A program made the translations under genes and the position numbers. Positions 49,768 through 58,864 of a stretch of 64,000 bases of DNA are shown here, one piece after another. This stretch comes from Nitrosarchaeum sp. (GTDB lineage: Archaea > Thermoproteota > Nitrososphaeria > Nitrososphaerales > Nitrosopumilaceae): positions 28,191-92,190 of the forward strand of contig JAHFUX010000002.1 in the NCBI GenBank assembly GCA_023264875.1, in the 5' to 3' direction. The notes under the pieces were generated by a model, which saw only the letters and a program-made list of their open reading frames with translations, was not told the DNA's origin and did no database searches. The number at the start of each line of letters is the position of its first letter. The first letter of the stretch is position 1.

Positions 49768-51183
49768 ATGGGAAAAACACTTTTTGAAAAAATTTGGGAT
49801 GCTCATATTGTTATAGAAAAAGAAAACAGTCCATCTCTAATCTATATTGATAGACATCTTGTTCATGAAGTAACTTCTCCTCAGGCATTTGATGGGCTTC
49901 GTATGAATAATAGATCAGTGAGGAGACCTGATCTTACAATTGCAACAATGGATCATAACGTTCCAACAAATAATAGAACTCTTCCTATTTTAGATCAAAC
50001 TTCAGCAGTCCAAATACAAACTCTGGAAAAAAATTGTAAAGACTTTGGAATTCAATTATTTGATATTAACAGTCCTAATCAAGGAATTGTTCATGTCATT
50101 GGGCCTCAATTAGGAATTACGTTGCCTGGAAGTACTATTGTTTGTGGTGACAGTCATACTTCCACACATGGTGCATTTGGGGCATTAGCCTTTGGAATAG
50201 GAACTAGTGAAGTAGAGCATGTTTTAGCATCGCAAACTCTTTGGTTAGAAAAACCGAAACCTTTTGAAATCAGAATTGAAGGTAAGCGAAAGAATCCTCA
50301 TGCTGTTACTGCAAAAGATATCATATTGTCAATAATCAAAAACATTGGCACTTCTGGTGGTAATGGCACAGTTATTGAATACAAAGGTGAAGGTATAAGC
50401 GACCTTTCCATGGAACAACGAATGACAATTTGTAACATGTCCATTGAAGCAGGTGCACGTGCAGGTTTAATTGCACCTGATGAAAAAACCTTTGAGTATC
50501 TTCGAGGTAGGGAATACACTCCAAAAAATTATGAATCTCTAGTTGATTATTGGAGAGATAATCTAAAAACAGACAGTGATGCAAAATTTGAAAAAAATTA
50601 TACTTTGCATGTTGATAATATTGCACCTCAAGTAAGTTGGGGTACTAATCCTGGTATGACTTGTGATGTCACTGAATCAGTTCCATTCCCAGAAGATTTT
50701 TCCAAAGGTGATCAAAATCAAAAGAAAGGCGCTGAAAAAGCACTCGAATACATGGCTCTTAACCCTGGCACTCCAATTACTGAAATCAAAATAGATAGAG
50801 TGTTTATTGGTTCATGCACAAATGCTAGATTAGAGGATTTAATTGAAGCATCCAAAGTTGTTAAAGGAAAAAAATTATCTCCACATGTTAGAGCCATGGT
50901 AGTTCCTGGTTCTCAGATGGTAAAAAAACAAGCAGAAGAGTTGGGTCTCGATAAAATCTTTACAGATGCAAATTTTGAATGGAGAGAAGCAGGTTGTAGT
51001 ATGTGTCTAGGAATGAATCCTGACATTTTATCTCCCGGCGAAAGATGCGCAAGTACTTCTAATAGAAATTTTGAAGGTAGACAAGGAACTGGAGGAAGAA
51101 CACATTTGGTAAGTCCAGTTATGGCTGCAGCTGCTGCTATAGAAGGTCATTTTGTAGATGTTAGAGAAATGGATTTGAATTAG
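49768..51183 (+). CDS. leuC: 3-isopropylmalate dehydratase large subunit, bacterial type
   Basis: Leucine-pathway isomerase, 471 residues, the bacterial length. Motifs: [55 protein letters not shown] and [20 protein letters not shown] with the three cluster cysteines and the usual TNAR. It lies 7 bases after the first small subunit and 1 base before leuD, so all four genes are probably one operon. Confidence 0.95.
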   Translation: MGKTLFEKIWDAHIVIEKENSPSLIYIDRHLVHEVTSPQAFDGLRMNNRSVRRPDLTIATMDHNVPTNNRTLPILDQTSAVQIQTLEKNCKDFGIQLFDINSPNQGIVHVIGPQLGITLPGSTIVCGDSHTSTHGAFGALAFGIGTSEVEHVLASQTLWLEKPKPFEIRIEGKRKNPHAVTAKDIILSIIKNIGTSGGNGTVIEYKGEGISDLSMEQRMTICNMSIEAGARAGLIAPDEKTFEYLRGREYTPKNYESLVDYWRDNLKTDSDAKFEKNYTLHVDNIAPQVSWGTNPGMTCDVTESVPFPEDFSKGDQNQKKGAEKALEYMALNPGTPITEIKIDRVFIGSCTNARLEDLIEASKVVKGKKLSPHVRAMVVPGSQMVKKQAEELGLDKIFTDANFEWREAGCSMCLGMNPDILSPGERCASTSNRNFEGRQGTGGRTHLVSPVMAAAAAIEGHFVDVREMDLN

Positions 51184-51184
51184 A

Positions 51185-51769
51185 ATGCAGTCTTTTAAAA
51201 AAGTCAAAACTATAATCACCCCATTAGATAAAGTAAATGTCGATACGGATCAAATTGTACCAAAACAATTTCTAAAACTAGTTCAAAAATCAGGATTTGG
51301 AAAATTTCTTTTTTATAATTGGAGATATGATGATCAGGAACACCTAAAATCTGATTTTATCTTAAATGACTCTAAATACAAAAATTCTAAAATTCTTGTT
51401 GTAGGGGATAATTTTGGGTGTGGTTCTAGCCGAGAACATGCAGTTTGGGCATTACAAGACTATGGGTTTTCTGTAATTATATCTCCTTCATTTGCTGATA
51501 TTTTTTATAGCAATTGTTTCAAAAATGGACTTTTGCCAATTATTTTAGATGATAAAACAGTAGAAAAACTATATCAAGAAACAGGAGAGATTGAAGTCGA
51601 TTTGGAAAATCAAATAGTTAAAACAAGTTCTGGGGAAATTTCTTTTGTTATTGATTTACACAAGAAAAAAATTCTTTTAGAAGGATTAGATGATATAGCA
51701 CAAACTTTACTATATGAGAAAAAAATATCTGAATTTGAAAAACAGTCTAAAATCCCATCTGTTTTATGA
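51185..51769 (+). CDS. leuD: 3-isopropylmalate dehydratase small subunit, bacterial type
   Basis: Small subunit, 194 residues. It shows NVDTDQIVPKQFLKLVQKSG, FGKFLFYNWRYDD and the [21 protein letters not shown] motif of bacterial-type LeuD. It ends the hydro-lyase operon and overlaps the convergent nucleotidyltransferase gene by 23 bases. Confidence 0.95.
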   Translation: MQSFKKVKTIITPLDKVNVDTDQIVPKQFLKLVQKSGFGKFLFYNWRYDDQEHLKSDFILNDSKYKNSKILVVGDNFGCGSSREHAVWALQDYGFSVIISPSFADIFYSNCFKNGLLPIILDDKTVEKLYQETGEIEVDLENQIVKTSSGEISFVIDLHKKKILLEGLDDIAQTLLYEKKISEFEKQSKIPSVL

Positions 51770-52475
51770 TTTTTTTTACTGTTATCTCATTTCTTTCTAA
51801 AATCATTGGTGATTCTGCATCTATCCATTCTTTATCTCCAATGTCATAAGCGCTAATCTTTCCTTCTTTTGATAATTGCTGTAAAATATCAAACGAGAGA
51901 TTGATCTTTTTTTGTTTTGTTTTTGCTTTAATTCTTTTAATTACTTCTTTTCCTAAAATGTAAATTCCCAGACATTCTGATAATCGTAATTTCATAGTTG
52001 GTTTTTCTTTGAATTCCTTGATTATGCCATTTTCTACTACTGCAAATCCTGTTTCTTCTTTTCTTTTTGTTCTGGTTGCAATACATGCAGTACTATTTTT
52101 TTCTTTGAAGACTTTTCTCATCTTTACTAGATCTATGGCACATAGATTATCTACAAACCATAATACAAATTCTGAATCTCCTTTTAGTTTATCTTCAATA
52201 TGTAAAAGATCCCCCCCCGTTCCACTTTGTGTGTCTTGTACAAACGTAATCTTTTTTCCATTTTTTGGATTGTTGTAATAATTTTTAATTTGACCTCCTA
52301 ATCCTGTATAGTCTGAAATTATGATTATTTCTTTGATGAAATCAAATGAATTCAAATATTTTACAATATAATCAATTAACGGCTTATCATTTATTGGCGT
52401 CATTGCTTTTGGAAAATACTCCGTATATGGCTTTCCTCTAGTTCCTTTGCCACCAGCTAAAATTATAGCCTTCAC
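51747..52475 (-). CDS. Sugar-nucleotide nucleotidyltransferase (NTP_transferase family)
   Basis: Probably joins NTP and a sugar 1-phosphate. The 242-residue protein has the signature LAGGKGTRGKPYTEYFPKAM, then PINDKPLIDYIVKYL, a VDNL metal-binding region (FVLWFVDNLCAIDL) and GFAVVENGIIKEFKEKP. The signature is a slight variant of G-x-G-T-R-L-x-P-x-T. Which nucleotide and sugar are used is not readable. The start is GTG at 52475, 3 bases after S9, so it is the last gene of the rpoD-L18e-L13-S9 unit. Confidence 0.87.
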   Translation of the reverse strand: MKAIILAGGKGTRGKPYTEYFPKAMTPINDKPLIDYIVKYLNSFDFIKEIIIISDYTGLGGQIKNYYNNPKNGKKITFVQDTQSGTGGDLLHIEDKLKGDSEFVLWFVDNLCAIDLVKMRKVFKEKNSTACIATRTKRKEETGFAVVENGIIKEFKEKPTMKLRLSECLGIYILGKEVIKRIKAKTKQKKINLSFDILQQLSKEGKISAYDIGDKEWIDAESPMILERNEITVKKIIKQMGF

Positions 52476-52478
52476 AGT

Positions 52479-52937
52479 CTAACGGTATGATTTTTGTTTT
52501 CTTCTTCTTGCACCAGGTCCGCCAAATTTCTTTGGTTCTTTTCTTCTGGCATCACCGCTAATTAGATACTTGTCAAAATCTGTAATTCTTTGTCTTAGGT
52601 CTTCTCTAGTTGATTTTGGAAATGGGTGATCTTTAGGATCTTTTTTAGATTTAGTCCAACCTATGAGTGCTCTTGAAATGCCAGTAGCTACCGCACTGGC
52701 CTGTCCCATAAATCCCCCTCCCCTTACTCTGACAGAAATGTCTACCTTGTCTCTTAGTTCTCCAGTAATTTCTAATGGTGCTAACATTACCTCACGAGCA
52801 GTTTCTTGTGGGATCATCTCAATAGGTATATTGTTTATTCTAATTTTTCCTTGTCCTTTTGTAATGTACACATGTGCGCTGGATGTTTTTCTAGTTGCAA
52901 AATAAATTTCTGTTTTTGGTGTTGTCATTCTGTCCAC
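52479..52937 (-). CDS. rps9: Ribosomal protein S9
   Basis: Small-subunit protein whose C-terminal tail reaches the P-site tRNA. The 152-residue protein has RVRGGGFMGQASAVATGISR and a basic tail ending KPKKFGG-like sequence and RRRKQKSYR. Overlaps L13 by 13 bases in the standard archaeal order L18e-L13-S9. Confidence 0.95.
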   Translation of the reverse strand: MDRMTTPKTEIYFATRKTSSAHVYITKGQGKIRINNIPIEMIPQETAREVMLAPLEITGELRDKVDISVRVRGGGFMGQASAVATGISRALIGWTKSKKDPKDHPFPKSTREDLRQRITDFDKYLISGDARRKEPKKFGGPGARRRKQKSYR

Positions 52938-53386
52938 CCTATTATTTTTGCAATGTCGCCAATTGTTGTATAGTTTGCTGCAGTTTTTCTAATCTTAGCT
53001 TCTTTGAATTGAATTTTTTCAAATGAACTTAGTTCTTTAGGTGAACCAATGTATGTTCTTAGTCTTTTGTGAGCTAATAATCCTGAAGGTTTCTTTCTTG
53101 GTAGCATTCCACGGATCATTTTTTTCATTATAGTATCTGGTCTTCTTGGATGTATTGGGCCGTGTCTTGGATGAATGACACTGCTAACTTCTAAAAATCC
53201 TCTATATTCACTAATTATGTTTGTTCTTGTTCCACTGATCATGATTTTTTCACAATTTACAACTGAAACTCTGTTTCCATTTAACAATAATTTAGCAACG
53301 TTTGATGATAGTCTTCCCGCTATATGGTCTGTAGCATCTACTACAATTGGTTTGTCTATTGATATGACATTTTCTTGACTAGCCAA
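52925..53386 (-). CDS. rpl13: Ribosomal protein L13
   Basis: Early-assembling large-subunit protein, 153 residues: VDATDHIAGRLSSNVAKLLL near the start and MIRGMLPRKKPSGLLAHKRL in the middle. The start appears to be TTG at 53386, inside the end of L18e (8-base overlap). Confidence 0.95.
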   Translation of the reverse strand: MASQENVISIDKPIVVDATDHIAGRLSSNVAKLLLNGNRVSVVNCEKIMISGTRTNIISEYRGFLEVSSVIHPRHGPIHPRRPDTIMKKMIRGMLPRKKPSGLLAHKRLRTYIGSPKELSSFEKIQFKEAKIRKTAANYTTIGDIAKIIGWTE

Positions 53387-53726
53387 GTAATACTACTCCT
53401 TTTCCAGTTGGGTGTTTTGTTATTAAATCTGAAAAACTAACTACCTTTCCTCCTTTTTCTAAAATCTTTGTAGCTGCAGAATTTGAAATTGAAAATGAGC
53501 AAAGTGTAATTTTATGATCAATATCGCCAGTTCCTAATACTTTTCCTGGAAAAACTACAGTATCGGCATCCTTTGTTAGTTGACCTATTCTGTTCAAATT
53601 GATATGTCGTCTTGCAATAGATGGTTTTAATGCATATTCTGCTAATTTTGCCCAAATAGGAGCATCATTTTTCGTAGATGCCTTTTTTAGATCTTTTGCC
53701 ATGCGTATGACGACTTGATTAGTCAT
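53379..53726 (-). CDS. rpl18e: Ribosomal protein L18e
   Basis: Archaeal/eukaryotic large-subunit protein related to L15. The 115 residues include VVFPGKVLGTGDIDHKITLC and NSAATKILEKGGKVVSFSDL. First ribosomal gene after rpoD, 45 bases away. Confidence 0.94.
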   Translation of the reverse strand: MTNQVVIRMAKDLKKASTKNDAPIWAKLAEYALKPSIARRHINLNRIGQLTKDADTVVFPGKVLGTGDIDHKITLCSFSISNSAATKILEKGGKVVSFSDLITKHPTGKGVVLLG

Positions 53727-53771
53727 GTGAATAAACCGACTTAAAACCCAAATATAATGTGTATGCTTAGT

Positions 53772-54410
53772 TTATTCTTTTAATTGGCCAATTATTTCTT
53801 TAAACTCTGATAATCTATTACTTAGCTCATCTACTCCTGCAAGAATTATTTGTTCTGGTTTTAATGCTCCTGTTGATTCTATTGTAAGTACTCTCTCATC
53901 TTCTTTATTGGTTTCAGTTAAAACTGAAATGTTTGCTGAATTCCATTTTGCATGTTCTGTTCCGCGACCAAGTCTTGCATAGCATTCTACTTTAATTCTC
54001 TGTCCTGCTGCTAGCTGAACAATTGGAATTTTATCTGAAATTGGTTTTACTGCATCGTCCTCAGATGTTAAGTCATTTGATAATATTGTTCTTGTGACGT
54101 CTGAATCTCCTGAATCTAGAACTAACATAACTTTACAATTAGCACATCCTGTCTCACTTTGACAATCACATTTTGATGGTTCATTGAATCTTGATAAATC
54201 CGTTTTAATTGGTATTAATCCTAGTCTATGTGCCAAACCTTCATCTGGTAATACGGATGAATTTTCTATGATATCTACCGTATCTATAGCAAATATTGGG
54301 ATGCCATTTAGACAGATACGTCTAAGTGCATTTGCATACTGTAATGGAACACCTTTCAGCTTTACTGACATTTTTTGATTATCCTTGTTAATTACCTCTA
54401 AAGAAGACAA
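53772..54410 (-). CDS. rpoD: DNA-directed RNA polymerase subunit D (Rpb3/alpha homologue)
   Basis: Assembly platform subunit of RNA polymerase. The 212-residue protein has the alpha-like motif NALRRICLNGIPIFAIDTVD, DEGLAHRLGLIPIKTD, and a zinc site C-x-C-x5-C-x2-C (CDCQSETGCANC) as in Rpb3. It lacks the ferredoxin-like 4Fe-4S insertion of the longer Sulfolobus-type subunit. The start is TTG at 54410. It heads the rpoD-L18e-L13-S9 unit. Confidence 0.95.
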   Translation of the reverse strand: MSSLEVINKDNQKMSVKLKGVPLQYANALRRICLNGIPIFAIDTVDIIENSSVLPDEGLAHRLGLIPIKTDLSRFNEPSKCDCQSETGCANCKVMLVLDSGDSDVTRTILSNDLTSEDDAVKPISDKIPIVQLAAGQRIKVECYARLGRGTEHAKWNSANISVLTETNKEDERVLTIESTGALKPEQIILAGVDELSNRLSEFKEIIGQLKE

Positions 54411-54437
54411 ATCTTAGAAGAAAATTTTCAAAATCCA

Positions 54438-54461
54438 CATAAAAATCTAGCTAGTTTTATG
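54438..54461. promoter_or_regulatory. Palindrome CATAAAA...TTTTATG between rpoD and 54615
   Basis: Arms CATAAAA and TTTTATG (7 bases, perfect) flank ATCTAGCTAG, itself containing CTAGCTAG. It sits about 28 bases upstream of the rpoD start on the minus strand, where a core promoter is expected. It could be an operator or only A/T-rich promoter sequence. Confidence 0.3.
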
Positions 54462-54614
54462 TATGGATATTCAAGTTTTAGCGTTACATAATCAGGATCA
54501 TTTTAGGCATAATCTTGTAATTCTCAACATCCAAACTTTTTTTAATTTTCTAATCTTTTTGTTTTTCCTAAAATCCAATAAAACTCTAATAATCATAAAT
54601 GCATAGAATAATCA

Positions 54615-54977
54615 TTGGATTATGAAAAATTCTGTTCACAAATTTTAGAATCTGATCTTAAAATCCGATTTGCTACCGTTTATGATCAATGGGCTGTTCG
54701 TGTTGGAGGTGGAATGCGTAAGGGCCTAACTAGCCTGCTTTCAGAGCATAAGGAAAATGAATTAGTCACTCTTTCTATTATTGATTGGAAGGCACGTAAA
54801 GAAATGTCAAAGTGGCTTGGCAAAACAAAATACACCTTGGCTGAATATGACTTGGTTAAGCGCTTTTCTCTTTATCTGGGGGATGACCATTTACTTCTTG
54901 TAAGCACCGCAAAAGATATCGATACAGATACAGTGGTAGACAAAATTATCAAACTCTATTACAAAAATCAAGACTAA
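54615..54977 (+). CDS. 120-residue protein, possible DUF6659-like family
   Basis: Soluble alpha/beta protein starting with TTG at 54615 (DYEKFCSQILESDLKIRFAT). The order of features (VYDQWAVRVGGGMRKGLTSL; then a KYTLAEYDLVKRFSLYLGDD and HLLLVSTAKD strand) is like a family of about 120 residues that is common in ammonia-oxidising archaea; I name DUF6659 from memory only. The function is unknown. Profilin- or roadblock-like folds are an alternative. Confidence 0.66.
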   Translation: MDYEKFCSQILESDLKIRFATVYDQWAVRVGGGMRKGLTSLLSEHKENELVTLSIIDWKARKEMSKWLGKTKYTLAEYDLVKRFSLYLGDDHLLLVSTAKDIDTDTVVDKIIKLYYKNQD

Positions 54978-55025
54978 TTTTTTTGCGTATAGATAAATAC
55001 CAAATTATCATACAATATTTCAGAA

Positions 55026-55712
55026 ATGGTCGATGTAACCGTAGTTAGATATTCCTACGAAGGCGAAAAATTTGAGATTTTGGTAAAACCTGACCCCGCA
55101 CTAGATTTCAAACTGGGAAAGAAAAAAGATATTTCTGCAATCTTGATTTCTGATGAGATATACACTGACTCTGGTAAAGGCACTAAACCCTCAACAGAAA
55201 AACTACTCAAGGCTTTCAAAACTGAAGATGTCAATGAGATTGCTGAGATAATGCTTAGAAAAGGTGATCTGAATCTTACTACTGATCAAAGACGTAAGAT
55301 GCTTGATGAAAAAAGAAAACAAATTGTTTCATTTATTGCCAAGACTTACGTTGATCCTAGAACACACTTGCCTCATCCTCCACTGAGAATTGAACAAGCA
55401 TTAAAGGATGGAAAAATCACAATAGAACCACAAAAAAATGTAGATGAACAAGTAAAAGATATTGTAGAAAAATTGCGTTCAATAATACCTTTGAAATCTG
55501 AAAACCTTGATCTTGAAATAACCATCCCTGCACAATATGCATCTCAATCTTATGCTGTTTTGAAATCTGTAGGATTTCTAAAAAAGGAAGAATGGCAAAA
55601 TAATGGTTCCTTAAAAGCAATACTTGAAATACCCGCTGGAGCAAGGCCAAACGTGATTGATAGACTAGGTTCTATAACAAAAGGTTCTGCTACAGTCGAG
55701 GTTATGAAGTAA
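55026..55712 (+). CDS. sdo1: SBDS ribosome maturation protein (Sdo1 homologue)
   Basis: Helps release anti-association factor aIF6 from new large subunits (known for the family). The 228-residue protein begins MVDVTVVRYSYEGEKFEILV and has the SBDS signatures GLNLTTDQRRKMLDEKRKQI-like sequence (LNLTTDQRRKMLDEKRKQIV) and YVDPRTHLPHPPLRIEQAL. It overlaps rrp4 by 1 base. It is first in the exosome operon, the usual archaeal order. Confidence 0.95.
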   Translation: MVDVTVVRYSYEGEKFEILVKPDPALDFKLGKKKDISAILISDEIYTDSGKGTKPSTEKLLKAFKTEDVNEIAEIMLRKGDLNLTTDQRRKMLDEKRKQIVSFIAKTYVDPRTHLPHPPLRIEQALKDGKITIEPQKNVDEQVKDIVEKLRSIIPLKSENLDLEITIPAQYASQSYAVLKSVGFLKKEEWQNNGSLKAILEIPAGARPNVIDRLGSITKGSATVEVMK

Positions 55713-56392
55713 TGGAGAACAAAAGAAAATATGTTATACCTGGCGATGTAATTACAACCGGTCCTTATAGACCTGAACAAAATGTAATTCTTGATGGCAA
55801 CAAAATCATTTCTACTGCTATAGGGATTTCAGAAATTTACGATGATTCCATTAAAGTAATACCACTAACTGGAAAATATATCCCAAAAATTGATGATCTT
55901 GTAATTGGCAAAGTCGTTTCTCATACATCATTATCTTGGGAATTGGATATCAATTCATGTTATGTAGGATTTTTACCTGCACAAGATGTTTTTGGAAGAG
56001 ATTTTTCTGCGCATGCAGATGAACTCTCATCAAAGCTAAAATCTGGTGATCTTGTTGCAGCTAGAATTGCTAATTTTGATAGAACTAGAGATCCACTTGT
56101 TACAATAGCTGATAGGGATCTTGGTAAGATTGATTCTGGACACCTAGTCAAGATTTCACCTAGCAAAGTTCCACGCCTGATTGGAAAAAGAGGAACCATG
56201 ATTCAAACAATTGAAATGGCTACTGGTGCTGCTATTACAATTGGTCAAAATGGTTGGGTCGTAGTATCATGTGAAACTCCCGAGGGATTATTAAAGGCTA
56301 AAAAGGCAATACAAATGGTAGACGAAAAGGCACATGTTGCTAATTTAACTGACCAAGTGAAAGAAATGTTAGAATCAAAAAGTGAATCATAA
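55712..56392 (+). CDS. rrp4: Exosome RNA-binding subunit Rrp4
   Basis: Cap subunit of the archaeal exosome. The 226 residues contain an N-terminal domain (VIPGDVITTG), S1 domain (about 62-130: IDDLVIGKVVSHTSLSWELD) and KH domain (about 140-205: KVPRLIGKRGTMIQTIEMAT). It lies between SBDS and rrp41 with 1-base overlaps. Confidence 0.95.
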   Translation: MENKRKYVIPGDVITTGPYRPEQNVILDGNKIISTAIGISEIYDDSIKVIPLTGKYIPKIDDLVIGKVVSHTSLSWELDINSCYVGFLPAQDVFGRDFSAHADELSSKLKSGDLVAARIANFDRTRDPLVTIADRDLGKIDSGHLVKISPSKVPRLIGKRGTMIQTIEMATGAAITIGQNGWVVVSCETPEGLLKAKKAIQMVDEKAHVANLTDQVKEMLESKSES

Positions 56393-57126
56393 TGGGCGGA
56401 AGAGATACAACCCTAGTGTTACTAGATGAAAATGGAATTCGTTGTGATGGTAGAAAAGTCGATGAACCACGACGAATTATGATTAAAGCTGGAGGATTAA
56501 AAAATGCTGATGGCTCGGCATATATTGAATTTGGCGATAACAAAATCCTAGTTGGAGTATTTGGTCCACGAGATGTACATCCAAAACACATGTCCAATAC
56601 CGATACTGGTATTTTACGAGTTAGATATCATATGGAACCATTTTCTGTAACTGAGAGAAAAAACCCTGCACCATCTAGAAGAGAAATTGAAATTTCCAAA
56701 GTTATCAAAGAGGCATTAGAGCCAGCAGTAATGTTAGACAAATTTCCAAGAACCGCAGTTGATGTTTTTATCGAAGTTCTTCAAGCCGATGGCGGTACTC
56801 GTTGTGCTGCTCTCTCTGCTGCATCTGTAGCTTTGGCAGATGCTGGAATTCCAATGCGAGATATGGTAGCTGCATGTGCTGCAGGTAAAGCAGCAGACAC
56901 AATTATTCTTGATGTTAATAATGAAGAAGACCAAGCAGGGCAAGCCGATATGCCTATTGGCTACATGCCAAGTCTTGAAAAAATCACACTACTCCAATTA
57001 GATGGTGTACTAACTCCTGCAGAATACAAGAAATGTGTGGAAACAGGAATTCATGGTTGTAAAATTGTTTATGAATTACAAAAGAAAGCATTAACTGAAA
57101 AATATTTTGGAAATGGAGAAAAGTAA
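56392..57126 (+). CDS. rrp41: Exosome catalytic subunit Rrp41
   Basis: 3'-5' phosphorolytic RNase subunit (RNase PH fold), 244 residues. It has GIRCDGRKVDEPRRIMIKAG, ERKNPAPSRREIEISKVI, the active-site stretch LQADGGTRCAALSAASVALA, and the phosphate/metal region NNEEDQAGQADMPIGYMP with the catalytic acidic residues, which Rrp42 lacks. Confidence 0.96.
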   Translation: MGGRDTTLVLLDENGIRCDGRKVDEPRRIMIKAGGLKNADGSAYIEFGDNKILVGVFGPRDVHPKHMSNTDTGILRVRYHMEPFSVTERKNPAPSRREIEISKVIKEALEPAVMLDKFPRTAVDVFIEVLQADGGTRCAALSAASVALADAGIPMRDMVAACAAGKAADTIILDVNNEEDQAGQADMPIGYMPSLEKITLLQLDGVLTPAEYKKCVETGIHGCKIVYELQKKALTEKYFGNGEK

Positions 57127-57945
57127 ATGACATCTACTTCTGTAATTGATGAGCTAAAAAAATCTCAAATTCTTGAATTATTAGAACAGGGAAAAAGAGT
57201 TGATGGAAGAGCGCTAGACGAACCACGAAAATTAATGATTGAAATAAATGCAATTCCAAAAGCAAATGGTTCTGCACGAGTTAGATTAGGTGACAGTGAA
57301 GTAGTTTGCGGTGTTAAAATTCAACCAGATAGACCTTTTCCAGATATGGGTGAGAAAGGTATCTTCATTTGTACTGCTGAGCTTTTGCCGCTTTCTCATC
57401 CAAGTGTCGAAACTGGCCCTCCTGGACCTGATGTTATTGAATTGGCAAGAGTAGTTGATAGAGGTATAAGAGAAAGTCACATGATTGATTTGTCTCAACT
57501 AGTAATTGCAAAAAATAAATCTGTCGTTGGAGTTTTTGCTGATAATGTTGTAGTTGATTATGACGGAAATTTATTTGATGCATGTGCTTATGCTGCGACA
57601 GCTGCAATCCTCTCTTCCAAAATGCCAAAATGGGAAATAAAAGATGATGTGCCAACTTTAGTTGAAGGTGAGGAATCAAATGTTCCAACTACTACTATTC
57701 CTGTTTCTGTCACTATGGGCAAAATTGGCAATTACATAATTGTTGATCCAAATGGTGATGAATGGGATAGCATGGATGCAAGAATTACAATTACTACTGA
57801 TTCTAATGGAAACATTTGTGCTTTGCAAAAAGGAGGAACTGGCGGATTTACCTTTGATGAGGTAATCAAATGCGGTGAAATCTCTGTTAAAGTAGGCTCA
57901 AAAATAAGAGAAAAGTTAAAACAAGCAAAGGAAGGAGGACAATAA
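57127..57945 (+). CDS. rrp42: Exosome structural subunit Rrp42
   Basis: Inactive RNase PH-fold partner that builds the hexameric ring with Rrp41. The 272 residues include GKRVDGRALDEPRKLMIEIN, VETGPPGPDVIELARVVDRG and the C-terminal QKGGTGGFTFDEVIKC. It begins directly at the rrp41 stop. Confidence 0.96.
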   Translation: MTSTSVIDELKKSQILELLEQGKRVDGRALDEPRKLMIEINAIPKANGSARVRLGDSEVVCGVKIQPDRPFPDMGEKGIFICTAELLPLSHPSVETGPPGPDVIELARVVDRGIRESHMIDLSQLVIAKNKSVVGVFADNVVVDYDGNLFDACAYAATAAILSSKMPKWEIKDDVPTLVEGEESNVPTTTIPVSVTMGKIGNYIIVDPNGDEWDSMDARITITTDSNGNICALQKGGTGGFTFDEVIKCGEISVKVGSKIREKLKQAKEGGQ

Positions 57946-57946
57946 A

Positions 57947-58156
57947 TTGGTAAAGCAAAAATCACTAAAAGGATTAGGTGCCAGATATGGTATCAAAATT
58001 AGAAAACAGTATGCCAAAATTCACTTTCAACTAAAAGAAAAGAGAACATGCCCTGAATGTGGTTCTCAACAGTTTAATCGAGACGCAGTTGGTATTTGGT
58101 CTTGTAAGAAATGTAGTTTTAAAGTTGCTGGAACAGCATACGATGTCAAGCTTTAA
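57947..58156 (+). CDS. rpl37Ae: Ribosomal protein L37Ae
   Basis: Zinc-binding large-subunit protein, 69 residues. KGLGARYGIKIRKQYAKI is followed by a zinc ribbon with CPECGS and CKKCSFKVAGTAY. The start is TTG at 57947, 1 base after rrp42. RpoP, often next in archaea, is not present here. Confidence 0.95.
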   Translation: MVKQKSLKGLGARYGIKIRKQYAKIHFQLKEKRTCPECGSQQFNRDAVGIWSCKKCSFKVAGTAYDVKL

Positions 58157-58385
58157 TGCAAAAATCACTATTGATGCAAAAGAGAAAACAAAAGCAATTT
58201 TTGATTCTATAAACACTGATAATGAATTTTATCCAGAAAATCCAACAAAAACCCAGATGACATTAAATGAAAAAATTACCATTTCAATAGAATCTGATCA
58301 TATTCCACACTTACGAGCAAATCTTAATTCAACTTTGAGATTAATTCAGGCAAGTTATGATTCAATTGAATCGGTAAAGATATAA
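58143..58385 (+). CDS. pcc1: KEOPS complex subunit Pcc1
   Basis: Dimerising subunit of the KEOPS complex that makes t6A in tRNA. From ATG 58143 it has 80 residues (MSSFNAKITIDAKEKTKAIF) with the Pcc1 C-terminal stretch LRANLNSTLRLIQASYDSIE. It overlaps the L37Ae end by 14 bases. Position between L37Ae and prefoldin beta is common in archaea. Confidence 0.88.
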   Translation: MSSFNAKITIDAKEKTKAIFDSINTDNEFYPENPTKTQMTLNEKITISIESDHIPHLRANLNSTLRLIQASYDSIESVKI

Positions 58386-58409
58386 TGAAATCACATACAT
58401 TGTATTAAC

Positions 58410-58814
58410 ATGTCAGCAGGACAAATGCCGCCTTGGCTTCAAGAGCAACTCATGAAAATGCAGCAATCTCAACAAAACCTTCAATCAATAATGACACAAA
58501 AACAACATCTTGAGATGGAAAACATCGAGACTGAAAAAGCTCTTGAGGAATTAAAAAAAGCAGCAGATGATGATAATGTATACAAACATGCTGGTTCAAT
58601 TTTGATAAAATCTACTAAACAAGCACTAATTGATGAATTAGAAGAACGAAAAGAGATGGCAAAAACACGTGCAACCGTTCTTGAAAAACAAGAATCTAGA
58701 ATTAAAGAATCTCTCAAAGAGCAAGAAGCAAAAATCACCGAAATGATGCGAGGTCCACCATCCGGAGGCACTCAAATGTCAAAACCACCACCTGATGATA
58801 ATCCTAGAAAATAG
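58410..58814 (+). CDS. pfdB: Prefoldin beta subunit
   Basis: Chaperone subunit, 134 residues of two coiled-coil helices around a short hairpin (NVYKHAGSILIKSTKQALID). It starts MSAGQMPPWLQEQLMKMQQS. It has an unusual Gly/Pro-rich tail (MMRGPPSGGTQMSKPPPDDN). The alpha subunit is at 19084. Confidence 0.92.
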   Translation: MSAGQMPPWLQEQLMKMQQSQQNLQSIMTQKQHLEMENIETEKALEELKKAADDDNVYKHAGSILIKSTKQALIDELEERKEMAKTRATVLEKQESRIKESLKEQEAKITEMMRGPPSGGTQMSKPPPDDNPRK

Positions 58815-58864
58815 CCTAACAACTGAGATTTCAAAAAGATATTAACAAATTAACAAAATTACAT

